Assembly: GCF_002079055.1 (NCBI RefSeq)
Contig: NC_047490.1
Span: 434,001 to 498,000 of the forward strand
Direction of reading: 5' to 3'
DNA: 64,000 nucleotides
Origin: Saccharomyces paradoxus
Lineage: Eukaryota; Ascomycota; Saccharomycetes; Saccharomycetales; Saccharomycetaceae
A program made the position numbers and the translations under genes. Shown piece by piece: positions 20,999-31,259 of this stretch. The notes beneath the pieces were generated by a model that was not told the DNA's origin, ran no database searches, and saw only the letters and a program-made list of their open reading frames with translations. The first letter of the stretch is position 1. Every line of letters begins with the position of its first letter.

Positions 20999-21604
20999 AT
21001 GTCTAGCGAAGATAAGAAACCCGTCGTTGACAAGAAGGAAGAGGCTGCTCCAAAGCCACCATCCTCTGCTGTCTTCTCTATGTTTGGTGGTAAGAAGGCC
21101 GAAAAGCCAGAAACCAAGGAAGACGAAGAAGATACCAAGGAGGAAACCAAGAAGGAAGGTGAGGATGCTCCAGAATCACCAGATGTCCATTTTGAACCAG
21201 TGGTCCACTTGGAAAAGGTAGACGTTAAGACAATGGAAGAAGACGAAGAAGTTCTTTACAAGGTGAGGGCTAAGCTTTTCAGATTTGATGCAGATGCTAA
21301 GGAATGGAAAGAAAGAGGTACTGGTGACTGCAAGTTCTTGAAGAACAAGAAAACCAACAAGGTCAGAATATTGATGAGAAGAGACAAGACTTTAAAGATT
21401 TGTGCTAACCACATCATCGCTCCAGAGTACACTTTGAAACCTAACGTTGGTTCTGATAGATCCTGGGTCTATGCTTGTACAGCTGATATTGCAGAAGGCG
21501 AAGCAGAAGCTTTCACATTTGCTATCAGATTTGGCAGTAAAGAAAATGCTGATAAATTTAAAGAAGAATTTGAAAAAGCTCAAGAAATCAACAAAAAGGC
21601 TTAG
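20999..21604 (+). CDS. YRB1: Yrb1, Ran-binding protein 1
   Basis: 201 aa. An acidic Lys/Glu-rich N-terminus (1-60) precedes a single RanBP1/Ran-binding domain (about 64-198: [75 protein letters not shown]). Family knowledge: it binds Gsp1-GTP, stimulates GTP hydrolysis with Rna1 and disassembles export complexes at the cytoplasmic side of the pore. Codon use is strongly biased to yeast optimal codons (AAG, GAA, TTG), as expected of an abundant protein. Confidence 0.97.
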   Translation: MSSEDKKPVVDKKEEAAPKPPSSAVFSMFGGKKAEKPETKEDEEDTKEETKKEGEDAPESPDVHFEPVVHLEKVDVKTMEEDEEVLYKVRAKLFRFDADAKEWKERGTGDCKFLKNKKTNKVRILMRRDKTLKICANHIIAPEYTLKPNVGSDRSWVYACTADIAEGEAEAFTFAIRFGSKENADKFKEEFEKAQEINKKA

Positions 21605-22078
21605 GTTCAATTCGCTTGTTACTTGCGTCTAGATTTTTTGTTCCTAATGTAATTTTCCTTTACAGCGTGCATATATATTTTTATCTACTGTGAAGGAAAA
21701 GTTGCTCTCTAATTATATAAAAAACACTTATGTAGCATTGTGAAATCACACATATGAATAGATATAAAAAGGATTAGAGGGTTCAAGTAATTACTGCACT
21801 AGTCAGAACAACTAAACGGCACAATATTGTTATTGCATGTAGGTTAGCTTAATAATCTCTAAACAGTATGCTGGGTAACGGTACTCTGCCCCATTTCTCA
21901 ACTTTCATGTTTCTGCCTTTTTATTTTGTTTTTCCCGCTACTCCTTTAAAATTACTAAAAAGAATCGAATTCTATAGAATTTTTTGACGTAATAAAGGAG
22001 GAGTTGATTTGGAAGACATTCCTTGGCTCGCAAGAAAGCTGAAGGAAGCTTAGCAGAACAGGTAGCATAGCTTTCGAA
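21605..22078. other. Intergenic region YRB1-RCR2
   Basis: 474 bases, AT-rich. Nothing specific recognised. Confidence 0.5.
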
Positions 22079-22711
22079 ATGATATTACGGGAGCAGATCG
22101 ATCTGCTAATATATAAAAGAGAGGATGATAATAATGGCAATGGAGAAGCCATTACAGATGATGATCCGTTTAGCTCTTCCTCATGGAGATGGGGAAGATG
22201 GATTTTTTTTATTTTTTTCATAGTTGCACTTCTTATACTTTTATTTTCAACTGCAAAAGTGAATAGAAGAAGACGAATTATGGGCCAAGCTCCCATTAGG
22301 GGAACCGCTTGGTTAACTCCGCCTACCTACAGACAGTCCGAGAGAGATTACAATGGCACACAGCGTTGCGTTGAAGACTATGTTCCTGAATATACAGAAA
22401 CGGCAAATGAGAATGATTTAGGGTTTTATGACGAACGGGGAGAGTTCCATCCTAATGGTAAAACAGAATATTTAGCACCGCCGCCCTTATCGGAAGACCA
22501 AGCTAGCTCGGCTGATAAAGATTTACAGCGCCCAGTGGCTGCCGTTGTACGAATTCCCAGTGAAAGTGAATTCGACTTGAATCTGCTAAGACCTACGATG
22601 AATAACTTCGTTAATGGTCAGAGTAATCGCAACGAGCAGCATTCTCCCACCGTTGAATCGTCTTCTCTTGACGTCAGTAGTGCACCAGCAAGAGCGAAAA
22701 TAAGTAGGTGA
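22079..22711 (+). CDS. RCR2: Rcr2, vacuolar/endosomal membrane protein (Rcr1 paralogue)
   Basis: 210 aa, equal to S. cerevisiae. A short acidic N-terminus is followed by one transmembrane segment (about 41-57: WIFFIFFIVALLILLFS) and a basic KVNRRRRI stop-transfer. The cytosolic tail holds a PPxY motif (PPTY, about 81-84) for the Rsp5 ubiquitin ligase, and Pro-rich APPPLSED. Family knowledge: Rcr1/Rcr2 act in sorting plasma-membrane proteins to the vacuole. The first ATG is used because it keeps the single anchor near the N-terminus. Confidence 0.94.
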   Translation: MILREQIDLLIYKREDDNNGNGEAITDDDPFSSSSWRWGRWIFFIFFIVALLILLFSTAKVNRRRRIMGQAPIRGTAWLTPPTYRQSERDYNGTQRCVEDYVPEYTETANENDLGFYDERGEFHPNGKTEYLAPPPLSEDQASSADKDLQRPVAAVVRIPSESEFDLNLLRPTMNNFVNGQSNRNEQHSPTVESSSLDVSSAPARAKISR

Positions 22712-23209
22712 TTTTTTGTTTAATGAACTTATGATCGCATGAGCCATAGTATTGAAAATAGTTATGAAAATGCTCAAGAAAAAATAAAGTGCAGAAGTTT
22801 TCTCTTTTTTGGAAGTCGTGAATATTCCGAGTTGTGTATTATAGCAGGAACATACCATTGATTTACGGTTAAGAGTTGATTGTACCGGCGTACAGAACAG
22901 TCTATTCATCGTAACGCTTTCAACTCGTTCCAAGAAAAAGCCATTCGAGGGTTTATACGGACAATGACTTCTTAGTTAGCCTAATTGCCTATATACTAAT
23001 AAATATATTCTTCCTTTATTCATTTCCTCTCACACGTTATCTTCTAAGTAATAAGAGAATTCAAAGATTAAATGGTCTATGCTGGTTAATCTTCGGCTTT
23101 TCGCGTTGAATTCAAAAAAATAGTAATGATAAACAATCATTAGGAATTCACCATTTTCAAGTGTAAATTCATATCTAGGGCATTATCAATAAAATTTGAC
23201 AATACGTAT
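22712..23209. other. Intergenic region RCR2-RAD57
   Basis: 498 bases. TTTTCGCGTT at 23098-23107 (reverse AACGCGAAAA) resembles an MBF/SBF site about 105 bases before RAD57. Confidence 0.5.
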
Positions 23210-24556
23210 ATGGACCTTTACGATGAATTGCCGGAAAGTAAACTCCTTTATGATGAAGAATTTTTCTATCTTTTGGATGCAGTAAAGCAGAATGGCGTCT
23301 GCGTCGTAGATTTTTTAACACTCACTCCGAAGGAATTGGCAAGGCTCATACAGAGGTCAATAAATGAGGTTTTTAGGTTTCAGCAATTCCTTGTTCATGA
23401 ATATAATGAAAAGTATTTAGAAATATGTGAAAATAACTCTATCAGCCCAGATGACGGTCCTAAGTGTTTCACAACCGCTGATGTAGCTATGGATGAATTG
23501 TTAGGTGGAGGAATTTTCACACATGGCATTACAGAAATATTCGGAGAGAGCTCTACCGGTAAATCTCAACTACTCATGCAGCTGGCCCTAAGTGTCCAAC
23601 TTTCTGAATCTGCAGGGGGCCTTGGCGGGAAATGTGTATACATTACCACAGAAGGTGATTTACCAACTCAGAGATTGGAAAGTATGCTATCGTCTAGGCC
23701 CGCTTATGAAAAATTAGGTATCACACAGTCCAATATTTTTACGGTTAGCTGTAACGACTTGATAAATCAAGAACATATAATCAATGTTCAGTTACCTATC
23801 TTATTAGAGAGATCTAAGGGTTCCATAAAATTGGTCATAATAGATTCAATTTCTCATCATTTGAGAGTGGAGCTTCAGAATAAGTCCTTCAGAGAATCGC
23901 AAGAAAATAAAAATTATTTGGATAGGATGGCAGAAAAGCTTCAAATACTGGCACACGATTATTCATTATCCGTCGTAGTAGCTAACCAAGTTGGGGATAA
24001 ACCATTGACGAATAGTTCAGCGGCACATAAGGCATATGTAACTGATTACGATTACCAGTTAGGCTGGTTAGTTGGCTGGAAAAACTCAACCATCCTTTAT
24101 CGGCAGATGAATTCGCTGCTTGGAGCAAACTCCAATAACGATGAAATTCTCTCAGACGATGAAGATTATATGCTAATCGAGAGAGTTATGAACACCGTCA
24201 ATGACCGGGGTTATGAATTTTCTTCGCAAAACAAGAACCACCCCATAACTGAAAATAGAACCTTGGGGCGACATCCATTAAGCCTTCTTAATCAACAGAA
24301 TAAAAAACGAAAATTTGACTATCGTGTCCCCAATCTTGGTTTAACTTGGTCCAATCACGTTTCAACACGTATATTACTTCAAAAATCTTTCAAGGCTTCA
24401 ACAATAATTCAAAGAGGTGAGGCTCATCTTTATAAGGGAAGTGATTCGGCAAGCTTCTGGCAAGTTAAAAGGACGATGAAAGTGGTGTATTCCACCTTCG
24501 CTAAACCTGGACAAATCGCATATTTAATTACCAAAAGAGGGATAGAAGCAGCTTGA
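23210..24556 (+). CDS. RAD57: Rad57, RecA-family Rad51 mediator
   Basis: 448 aa, against about 460 in S. cerevisiae. An N-terminal helical region precedes FTTADVAMDELLGGGIF, typical of the Rad51/DMC1 family. Walker A GESSTGKS is at residues 112-119 and Walker B is IKLVIIDSIS. An ATPase core with VVVANQVGD follows, then a variable acidic and Lys/Arg-rich insert (about 310-370) and a conserved C-terminus. Most of the length difference falls in the variable insert. Family knowledge: the Rad55-Rad57 heterodimer stabilises Rad51 filaments against Srs2. The upstream MBF-like site fits DNA-repair expression. Confidence 0.95.
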   Translation: MDLYDELPESKLLYDEEFFYLLDAVKQNGVCVVDFLTLTPKELARLIQRSINEVFRFQQFLVHEYNEKYLEICENNSISPDDGPKCFTTADVAMDELLGGGIFTHGITEIFGESSTGKSQLLMQLALSVQLSESAGGLGGKCVYITTEGDLPTQRLESMLSSRPAYEKLGITQSNIFTVSCNDLINQEHIINVQLPILLERSKGSIKLVIIDSISHHLRVELQNKSFRESQENKNYLDRMAEKLQILAHDYSLSVVVANQVGDKPLTNSSAAHKAYVTDYDYQLGWLVGWKNSTILYRQMNSLLGANSNNDEILSDDEDYMLIERVMNTVNDRGYEFSSQNKNHPITENRTLGRHPLSLLNQQNKKRKFDYRVPNLGLTWSNHVSTRILLQKSFKASTIIQRGEAHLYKGSDSASFWQVKRTMKVVYSTFAKPGQIAYLITKRGIEAA

Positions 24557-24811
24557 TTAAAGTTCCGTATTCGAAAGGAATTATAGGCATTGTTTTCGTA
24601 TATAGTAAAGACAGTCTTTTTATATTATAGTACACCCTCTTTCATTCCTTACTAAATTATTCAATTAGTAAATATAATATAGTCATAAAGGTATGTAGTT
24701 AAAAAGGGTATTCTTTAAATAGAAACTTGCAGTGGTGGGCATAATGGAGTTGTTTTCGAGGATTATAGGTGGGAGACAAAATAAGTGTAATTCACGATTT
24801 AATGTATGAAA

Positions 24812-26086
24812 CTACTGTAGGGGCTCTTCTTGATCTGATTTGTCATCTATTACGTTCTCATCATAAGTGAAATCGTATTCTCCTTCGTATTCATTTGAAC
24901 CATCATCTATTATAAGCTTTCCCTGAGGTTTCTTCGCCAAAGTGTCCTCCACTTCACTCGTATTCAAATTTAGACGCGAACAAATCAAGTAAAGGTAAGC
25001 CACTCTTTTCCTTTTCCTATTATAAAGAAAACCTATAAGGTTCCAAAGATAGCCAGGTTCGTCTTCCAGAAAAGAGTTTGAAGGCGAATACTGGAAAAGA
25101 ACGCAATCAGAAAGAGTCATATGAGAATTGATCACTTCCCAAACCCATTCCTCTGGTTGTCTACCGAGGGAATATAAGGTGTTTTCAAATTTGGAAATAA
25201 ATGTCTTCAATGATGTTTTGACAAAATCCGTTGGTTCTACCGATGAAAAGTCATGGTCAGGATAAGAAGCATTAAGAATAGCAATCAGATAAGCAAATAT
25301 TTTCCTGCTTGATGGTTCATTTATGGGACCAAACGGACCCAGGTTTAAATTGCTTGGTCTTTCATTTATCGAAGATTTTCTTCTTTTGTTAATGTTATTG
25401 GTTGCCGCACCAGAATTATTATTATTGTTCGATGATTTTCCACTTTTGAAACTGCTAATACTGCTACTGCTCCTTCTTCTTATTTTCTCATCATTCTTGC
25501 AAGATGAATCAAGAGATGATGAGCTCATAGAGCCAGAATCATAATTTGAAACTAATTCTTTCAAATTTTGATCATTTAGCTTGGCACTCTTGGAAAAAGT
25601 TGCTGGGCAAGTACCACTGGGTCCAGAATGGTTATTATTATTACAGCTGTTGCCATTACTGTTGTTAGTATTGCTATTGCTATTGTATTCACTAAACGAT
25701 ATTCTTCTCTTTTGTTCCCAGAAAGAGTTACTATCTCTCCTATTAGAATAAAATGGCGACGAACAAGGCGATTGGTTTGTTTCGGGAGTTGCTAGCTGTT
25801 GCTGAAGGGCAGCATTGTAGTTTTCATTCTCCTGTAAAATGGTATCCAAATGTTGATCAATGGTTTTGTACAATTTTCTGTCTGATGCAACCGCCTTTGT
25901 TGTGAAAATATCACAACTGCCAACAATTTTACAGTCATTTGTCTCGAAATTAAGAGTTTGATTTACTCTCTCTATATCCAACTCATCAATAAACTAAGGA
26001 AGAAAAGCAGGGTTCAAATATCAGGTTAGTAATCTAGAACAAAAGGGAAAGGGTATGGCAGTTTTAGAGAAATAACATACTTTCAT
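24812..26086 (-). CDS. MAF1: Maf1, negative regulator of RNA polymerase III (spliced)
   Basis: 395 aa after splicing, equal to S. cerevisiae. Exon 1 is only six bases (26086-26081, ATGAAA). The intron runs 26080-25994 and exon 2 25993-24812, joining MK to [14 protein letters not shown]. Conserved boxes: N-terminal A box (about 1-40), a long Ser/Asn-rich phosphorylated insert with RRRSSSS-type PKA/Sch9 sites, then B and C boxes ([50 protein letters not shown]). An acidic C-terminus follows. Family knowledge: dephosphorylated Maf1 enters the nucleus under stress and blocks Pol III. A start at 25981 would need TTG; splicing gives an ATG. Confidence 0.96.
25994..26080 (-). other. Spliceosomal intron of MAF1
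   Basis: 87 nt: consensus GTATGT donor at 26080-26075, TACTAAC branch at 26031-26025, TAG acceptor ending at 25994. Only six coding bases precede it. Confidence 0.95.
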
Positions 26087-26525
26087 TGTCGTGATTTTTT
26101 AAGCGAAAAGTCTGTTTGAAGTAATGAGTCGGTGAATTTGATGTTGATGGAATGTATAGGGTATCTGAGCTTTGAGTAAATGACGCTAGGTCTATCTCTT
26201 TGCATCGCTAAACAAACACTGATATATAATGGTCTACATTTTATATAGCTGATAGCACGTTCTTTTGAAGTGGAATTATCTTTTTTTTCTCTTGTTAAAT
26301 GGGATAGACAACGCGGTTTTGCTGCGAGACGAAGCGCCCCTGATTAACTGGCAGCTCGTGGAGGCAAGTCATTAACGACACTTTATTTTGTCTGGTGGCA
26401 GCTAATGATGTGATTGCGTTTTGAAAATTAAATTTATAAGAAATGTACGCTTTAAAAATGATATGTGAAGTTACATAAAGAAATGGTAAAAAAATTTTTT
26501 TTTTTTCCTCCATTACCGATAATAG
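26087..26525. other. Intergenic region SOK1-MAF1
   Basis: 439 bases holding the MAF1 promoter and the SOK1 3' end, with poly-A/T runs near 26281 and 26489. No gene seen. Confidence 0.55.
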
Positions 26526-29231
26526 TTATATTCCCTTTTTATTAACTTTATCTCCTAACATTTCGATATAATGAGGACCGAATACGGACCAATGAAGGTT
26601 TATTAATGCATATAAGTGGCGATAAACATTCTCGAATTCTTCCAGCTCTGTTGCTGCAAATAAACCTCTGGATGCAGTCGCATTGCCAGTAGGCGTCGCG
26701 GCGAAGGTTTTAGAAGGAGACATTAAGGATGGGCTGATTTTGACGCTAGCAGTATCTGAAGTGGTAGTCAAAGTGCTTGTGCTACCTACGTTGCCATTAT
26801 TTGTATTGTAAAGATACACAAAGTCTTGTTTAACGCGTCCATCGATTGTGCACTCGGATCTGTTGAAAATAGCGTCCTCCAGTGATTTGAATACTCTATT
26901 CTCTAGCACACCATAAACTTCACTGAGGGGTTGAGTTTGTTTAGATAACCATGATTTAGCAAAAGTGATTTTGGCATTGTCCAATGAAGGCAATTGGGCC
27001 CTCGTGGCTTGTTCACAACTATCACTGTTGTCGTACTCTTTGTGAAGATCGTCAATAACTTTGCAAAGGTGAACAGCAATAGACATTGTATTTTTAGTCC
27101 ACCTACAATTGCCGTGTTCATCTGTTATAATGCTGATGATTTCGTTTTTCAGTCTTTTGGTCGAGTATGTATGAATAACATATTCCTTTGTAGCTTTACC
27201 CATTGAAGGATCGTTGGCCACTAGTTGTTGGAAAAGCAAGCGGCAAACTAAAATACAAACGATTTGACGAATATCGGCACGCAAAAGGATTAATCTTGCA
27301 TGATCAAAGGAAAGCGGAGTTGGATACTCCCTCACCATTTTTCTACATGACAATAGGTTAATTATACTTCTAATGCAAATATTGTAGACGTCAGGGATAG
27401 TGATGGAATGTGGATTTCTAACAAGGCCCATGGAAATATTTTCGTTGAATTTTTTGTCAAACCAAAGTAGAGAAGTATTTAAATTAACCCTTTTAGAGGC
27501 TATAAGAGTGTTGAAATACTGTTTCTCAAATTCTACAGCATTACTTAACAAAGCTGGCCTTAGTATTCTTATTTGATGATTGGCAATATCCAATTTCATT
27601 GTTTCTAAAATTTGAAAAACCAGCCTTAAACCTTCTATTAACCTTATTAAAGAAGAGTCTCTTTCAGCTTCTTTAAATTTGTTGCTCATCTTATCAACCC
27701 ATGGATCTCTCATGGGGGCGCAATGGTGTTTAAATAAATCAGCCAACCAGCCTGATAGGTTAGACATTATCAGAGAACCTTTCAGTAGCTCTTGAATATT
27801 CAACTCTGTGTCCAGTACATTATTTATCATTGGAGACTCTTTTTGTGGGACTATGGTTAACAATACATCCCTCAAAGTGTCAAAAAGTGGTACTAGTCTT
27901 GACCTATTATATTGAAATATTTCGGGTTTCTTAGAGTAAACATAAATTTCATTTTGAACGTCATTCCAGTAAATATTAGCCAATTGTCTTTTTTTATTAC
28001 CTCTTTCGCCGTCAAGATTTGGCCTGAATTGCAGTAACGGGTCGAATATGATATCATGTCTTAATTGTGGGTTCTTTAGAATTTCTTGTAAGTCGATCTC
28101 TTTTAAACCCTGCAAATTTATTGGAGGAAATGGAACGGGCGTTGGAGTAGCCTTTATGTAGTTTATTCTATCTTCCAAAGTTAAGTCAAAGTTTGGGCCT
28201 GACAGGAAGCTTTGATTTGTCATTGAATTGGCGGTGGAATTATTGATGTTGTCATTATTAGCATTAGTGCTTGTGTTATCTGATATTTGTTGATTTAGAA
28301 AAATTGCGCGCTTTAGTGAAAGAGGGTTTGAACTGAGAGGGTTATTGGAATGCAAATATGGTTGGTGATGGTTTCTAGAGAATTTTTTCTTTGATATGCC
28401 GGAGGTGGTTTGATGATTTAAAAGAATATTTTGATTACGATAGTATTGATTGTGAGATGATAATTTTCTTAAAGAAGAATGCAATATAGTGGGTACGGAA
28501 TGCGACCTCATTTTCTTATTTGAAAATATCCTCAAAAAGTTAGAAGCATTCCCTGGTGGCTGTTGTTGTCCTGCTTGTTGTTTGTCCTGCTCCGTTGCTG
28601 GTGGCAATTGCGGCGCAGATGCAGATGGAGGCTGCTTTGAAGAGGGTGGTGGGGAAGCAGATGGATTGTTGATATTCGTGTAAATATCCTTTGGGGGTAT
28701 TGAGTCAACTTTATTATTTCTCCTTATTTCCTCCTCATTATCATCGTTTTTCAAGAATTGACCAGTCTTGGTGTCGAATGTCTTGAATATGGTATTGTCC
28801 CGGTCTATAGGGATCTTTAAATCACTGCTATTAGCTGAATTGCCACTGCTATCATTGTTGGTAGCAGCAGTGCTCGCATTCAAAGACATGGAGGGTGTTA
28901 TTACGCCGGAACTCCTCGACAGCAGATCCGACGATTGGTCAATATACTTTTGCATTGAGGCTCTGTTGGGAATTATATTTTGAGATGAGCCATCTAGTGT
29001 ACTGGAATCACCGGATTTCATGTCGTTTTGTAAAGCGGCTGCTTGGGTCTTGGCAATAGCGTTACCATCGGGCGAATCCTTTGAAGGTACCACAGACGAA
29101 GGTTTGGATAATGACGAAGAAGATCTTTCCTGTTTTGAATTAGCCACGCTGGGAGCAGATGACGAGTTGGTGGAGCTGGGGGCAGGATTGCTGGCCGTCG
29201 TGGGTCCTGAATGGGTCCTTGGCTGGTCCAT
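26526..29231 (-). CDS. SOK1: Sok1, Tcp11-family protein that suppresses PKA loss
   Basis: 901 aa from the ATG at 29231 (MDQPRTHSGP), the S. cerevisiae length. The frame stays open 29 codons upstream but has no ATG at its head, so the internal ATG is used. The N-terminal 400 residues are Ser/Asn/Pro/Gln-rich and disordered, with a Q/P stretch at about 195-230. The C-terminal 500 residues form a T-complex-11 (Tcp11) domain: helical blocks such as LRHDIIFDPLLQFRPN, LSGWLADLFKHHCAPMRD and RLIEGLRLVFQILETMKLDI. Family knowledge: high-copy SOK1 rescues PKA-deficient cells; the biochemical role is unclear. It is divergent from TRP1. Confidence 0.95.
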   Translation of the reverse strand: MDQPRTHSGPTTASNPAPSSTNSSSAPSVANSKQERSSSSLSKPSSVVPSKDSPDGNAIAKTQAAALQNDMKSGDSSTLDGSSQNIIPNRASMQKYIDQSSDLLSRSSGVITPSMSLNASTAATNNDSSGNSANSSDLKIPIDRDNTIFKTFDTKTGQFLKNDDNEEEIRRNNKVDSIPPKDIYTNINNPSASPPPSSKQPPSASAPQLPPATEQDKQQAGQQQPPGNASNFLRIFSNKKMRSHSVPTILHSSLRKLSSHNQYYRNQNILLNHQTTSGISKKKFSRNHHQPYLHSNNPLSSNPLSLKRAIFLNQQISDNTSTNANNDNINNSTANSMTNQSFLSGPNFDLTLEDRINYIKATPTPVPFPPINLQGLKEIDLQEILKNPQLRHDIIFDPLLQFRPNLDGERGNKKRQLANIYWNDVQNEIYVYSKKPEIFQYNRSRLVPLFDTLRDVLLTIVPQKESPMINNVLDTELNIQELLKGSLIMSNLSGWLADLFKHHCAPMRDPWVDKMSNKFKEAERDSSLIRLIEGLRLVFQILETMKLDIANHQIRILRPALLSNAVEFEKQYFNTLIASKRVNLNTSLLWFDKKFNENISMGLVRNPHSITIPDVYNICIRSIINLLSCRKMVREYPTPLSFDHARLILLRADIRQIVCILVCRLLFQQLVANDPSMGKATKEYVIHTYSTKRLKNEIISIITDEHGNCRWTKNTMSIAVHLCKVIDDLHKEYDNSDSCEQATRAQLPSLDNAKITFAKSWLSKQTQPLSEVYGVLENRVFKSLEDAIFNRSECTIDGRVKQDFVYLYNTNNGNVGSTSTLTTTSDTASVKISPSLMSPSKTFAATPTGNATASRGLFAATELEEFENVYRHLYALINLHWSVFGPHYIEMLGDKVNKKGI

Positions 29232-29824
29232 CTCTATATTGAAAACGGAAGAGGAGTAGGGAATATTACTGGTTGAAGATATGTCTTGAGTGAACGTATA
29301 CGCGTGTGTTTGTGCCAATCTCTTAACACTGAGTAACGATAGTTATAATGAAGAAACCGAGTTAGGGACAGTTAGAGGCGGTGGAGATATTCCTTATGGC
29401 ATGTCTGGTGATGATAAAACTTTTCAGACGGCAGCCCCGATCTAAAAGAGCTCACAGGGAAACGGCCAGAAAAAGAAACGTGCACCCGCCCGTCTGGGCG
29501 CGCCGCTCACCCGCACGGCAGAGACCAATCAGCAAAAATCACCGCTTTACGAGGAGATTACTACATACGTAATTTAGGAAGTACTTAATAATATAGCGTC
29601 GCAGTATATATCTAATGCGAAGTTACGACCACGGGTAAAAGTGACAGTGTATATTCTTCATTGGAAGAGTTCGTCACTTTACGTACGATCTTGATCCGGA
29701 GCTTTCCTTTTTTTGGCCGATTAAGAATCCGGTCGGAAAAAGAAAGAAAGAGAGCTAAAGAAGGCATTGGTGACTATTGAGCACGTGAGTATATGTGATT
29801 AAACTCTCAAAGGGAGCCTGGAGT
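29232..29824. other. Divergent promoter region SOK1 / TRP1
   Basis: 593 bases. A CACGTG E-box lies at 29782-29787, 38 bases before the TRP1 ATG. A GC-rich block with GGGCGCGCCG is near 29497-29506. No gene. Confidence 0.55.
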
Positions 29825-30499
29825 ATGTCCATTGTTAATGTTATAGGTATTTCCGGCCCATTGGTGAAGGTTTGCGGCTTACAAAGCGCAGAGGCCGCAG
29901 AATGTGCTCTAGATTCCGATGCTGACTTGCTGGGCATAATATGCGTGCCCAATAGGAAGAGAACAGTTGACCCGGTTGTTGCAAGAAAAATTTCAAGTCT
30001 TGTAAGAGCATATAGAAGTAACTCGGGCACTCCGAAATACTTGGTTGGTGTTTTTCGTAATCAGCCCAAGGAGGATGTTTTAGCTCTGGTCAATGACTAT
30101 GGCATTGATATCGTCCAATTGCATGGTGATGAGTCGTGGCAAGAATACCAAGAATTCCTTGGTTTGCCGGTTATTAAAAGACTTGTGTTTCCGAAAGACT
30201 GCGACACATTACTCAGTGCAGCCTCACAAAAACCTCATCTGTTTATTCCCTTGTTCGATTCAGAAGCAGGCGGGACAGGTGAACTTTTGGATTGGAACTC
30301 GATTTCCGACTGGGTTAGAAGGCAAGAGAGCCCCGAAAGCTTACAGTTCATGTTGGCTGGTGGACTCACTCCAGATAACGTTGGCGACGCCCTTCGACTA
30401 AATGGCGTTATTGGTGTTGATGTAAGTGGGGGTGTAGAGACAAATGGTGTAAAAGATACTAATAAAATCGCAAACTTCGTCAGAAATGCCAAAAAATAG
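29825..30499 (+). CDS. TRP1: Trp1, phosphoribosylanthranilate isomerase
   Basis: 224 aa from the ATG at 29825, the S. cerevisiae length; ten upstream codons in frame have no ATG. Converts N-(5-phosphoribosyl)anthranilate to the carboxyphenylamino-deoxyribulose phosphate in tryptophan synthesis. A single TIM barrel: VKVCGLQSAEAAE carries the catalytic Cys, VQLHGDESWQEY is the central strand, IPLFDSEAGGTGELLDW holds the general acid Asp, and the phosphate-binding LAGGLTPDNV and GVDVSGGVE loops follow. About 20 residues differ from the S. cerevisiae protein as I remember it, all outside these motifs. An antisense ORF (YDR008C position) is a shadow. Confidence 0.98.
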   Translation: MSIVNVIGISGPLVKVCGLQSAEAAECALDSDADLLGIICVPNRKRTVDPVVARKISSLVRAYRSNSGTPKYLVGVFRNQPKEDVLALVNDYGIDIVQLHGDESWQEYQEFLGLPVIKRLVFPKDCDTLLSAASQKPHLFIPLFDSEAGGTGELLDWNSISDWVRRQESPESLQFMLAGGLTPDNVGDALRLNGVIGVDVSGGVETNGVKDTNKIANFVRNAKK

Positions 30500-30565
30500 G
30501 TTGTCGCTTTATATTATTTATTTATCTACTTGGGTGCAGGCCTTTCAAAACAAGCAGGGAAGACG

Positions 30566-30576
30566 TAAATATAAAA
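30566..30576 (-). other. ARS416: Replication origin ARS1 (ARS416) core consensus
   Basis: The reverse strand reads TTTTATATTTA, an exact fit to WTTTAYRTTTW. It lies 67 bases past the TRP1 stop, in the position of the A element of S. cerevisiae ARS1. AT-rich sequence follows on the side where B elements are expected. Origin activity is inferred from position and consensus. Confidence 0.75.
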
Positions 30577-30962
30577 TTCATAAAAAGAAAAAAATAATAA
30601 GAAAATCCTCTAGCCGTTCCTCGGCCATACAAATAACTGTCAATAACCTAATGTACAAATATAAATATTCATACCTTTCTCCATACTCCAAAATCATCTT
30701 TTCGCCACAAAAAACCTTACCACTATACCTCAAATACGCTCACTGCCCACTTTAACTATTGCCTTCTACACTAGCCGTAATATCAAACAGGATACTGACA
30801 CAAGTTAGATGCAATTGTTTATTTCCCTAATGTGCAGCCATCCTCAACTCATCAAGTGAAAGTTTCGTGTTTCATGCAGATAGGTGACAATATATACGCT
30901 GCTAATTCACGTTACCTCATCAGTGCTGGATCCGTTTAGCCGGACCTTGGTGCGCTTACCCC

Positions 30963-30990
30963 ACGTTCGGTCCACAGTTGACCGAACGTG
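30963..30990. promoter_or_regulatory. Gal4 binding site (UASG) of GAL3
   Basis: CGGTCCACAGTTGACCG at 30968-30984 is CGG-N11-CCG. It sits in a longer dyad with 11-base arms (30963-30973 and 30980-30990), 276 bases before the GAL3 ATG. Confidence 0.88.
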
Positions 30991-31259
30991 CTCCTTCACC
31001 ATTTTAACATGTGGACGTTCTTGAAGGAATGAAATCGCCACATTAAGCAATCATACAGGCTTTTATGTGATTGATTGATCGCTAGAAGGGCATATGCAAG
31101 GAAAATTATTGCTGAATCGTATATAATCAACATAAGCGACAAGTGAAGCGTCGTTTTTGCTATCGTATTGACATCCCAGATATTCATACTTCCTATTGAC
31201 AGAATCAGGAGTGCAAGGAAGGGAAAACAGAAAGTAAAAAAAAGAGGGCACAACATAGT

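Larger units (their letters stand above)
30500..31259. other. TRP1-GAL3 intergenic region with ARS1 and GAL3 promoter
   Basis: 760 bases. The origin consensus is near 30566 and the Gal4 site near 30968. A run of poorly conserved, CA/CT-rich sequence lies between. Confidence 0.7.

Noticed and set aside
26526-29318. Longer SOK1 start at 29318
   Set aside because: That codon is TTG; the ATG at 29231 gives the known N-terminus and 901 residues.
29755-30030. Minus-strand ORF over TRP1 (YDR008C position)
   Set aside because: Antisense shadow of TRP1 without its own features.
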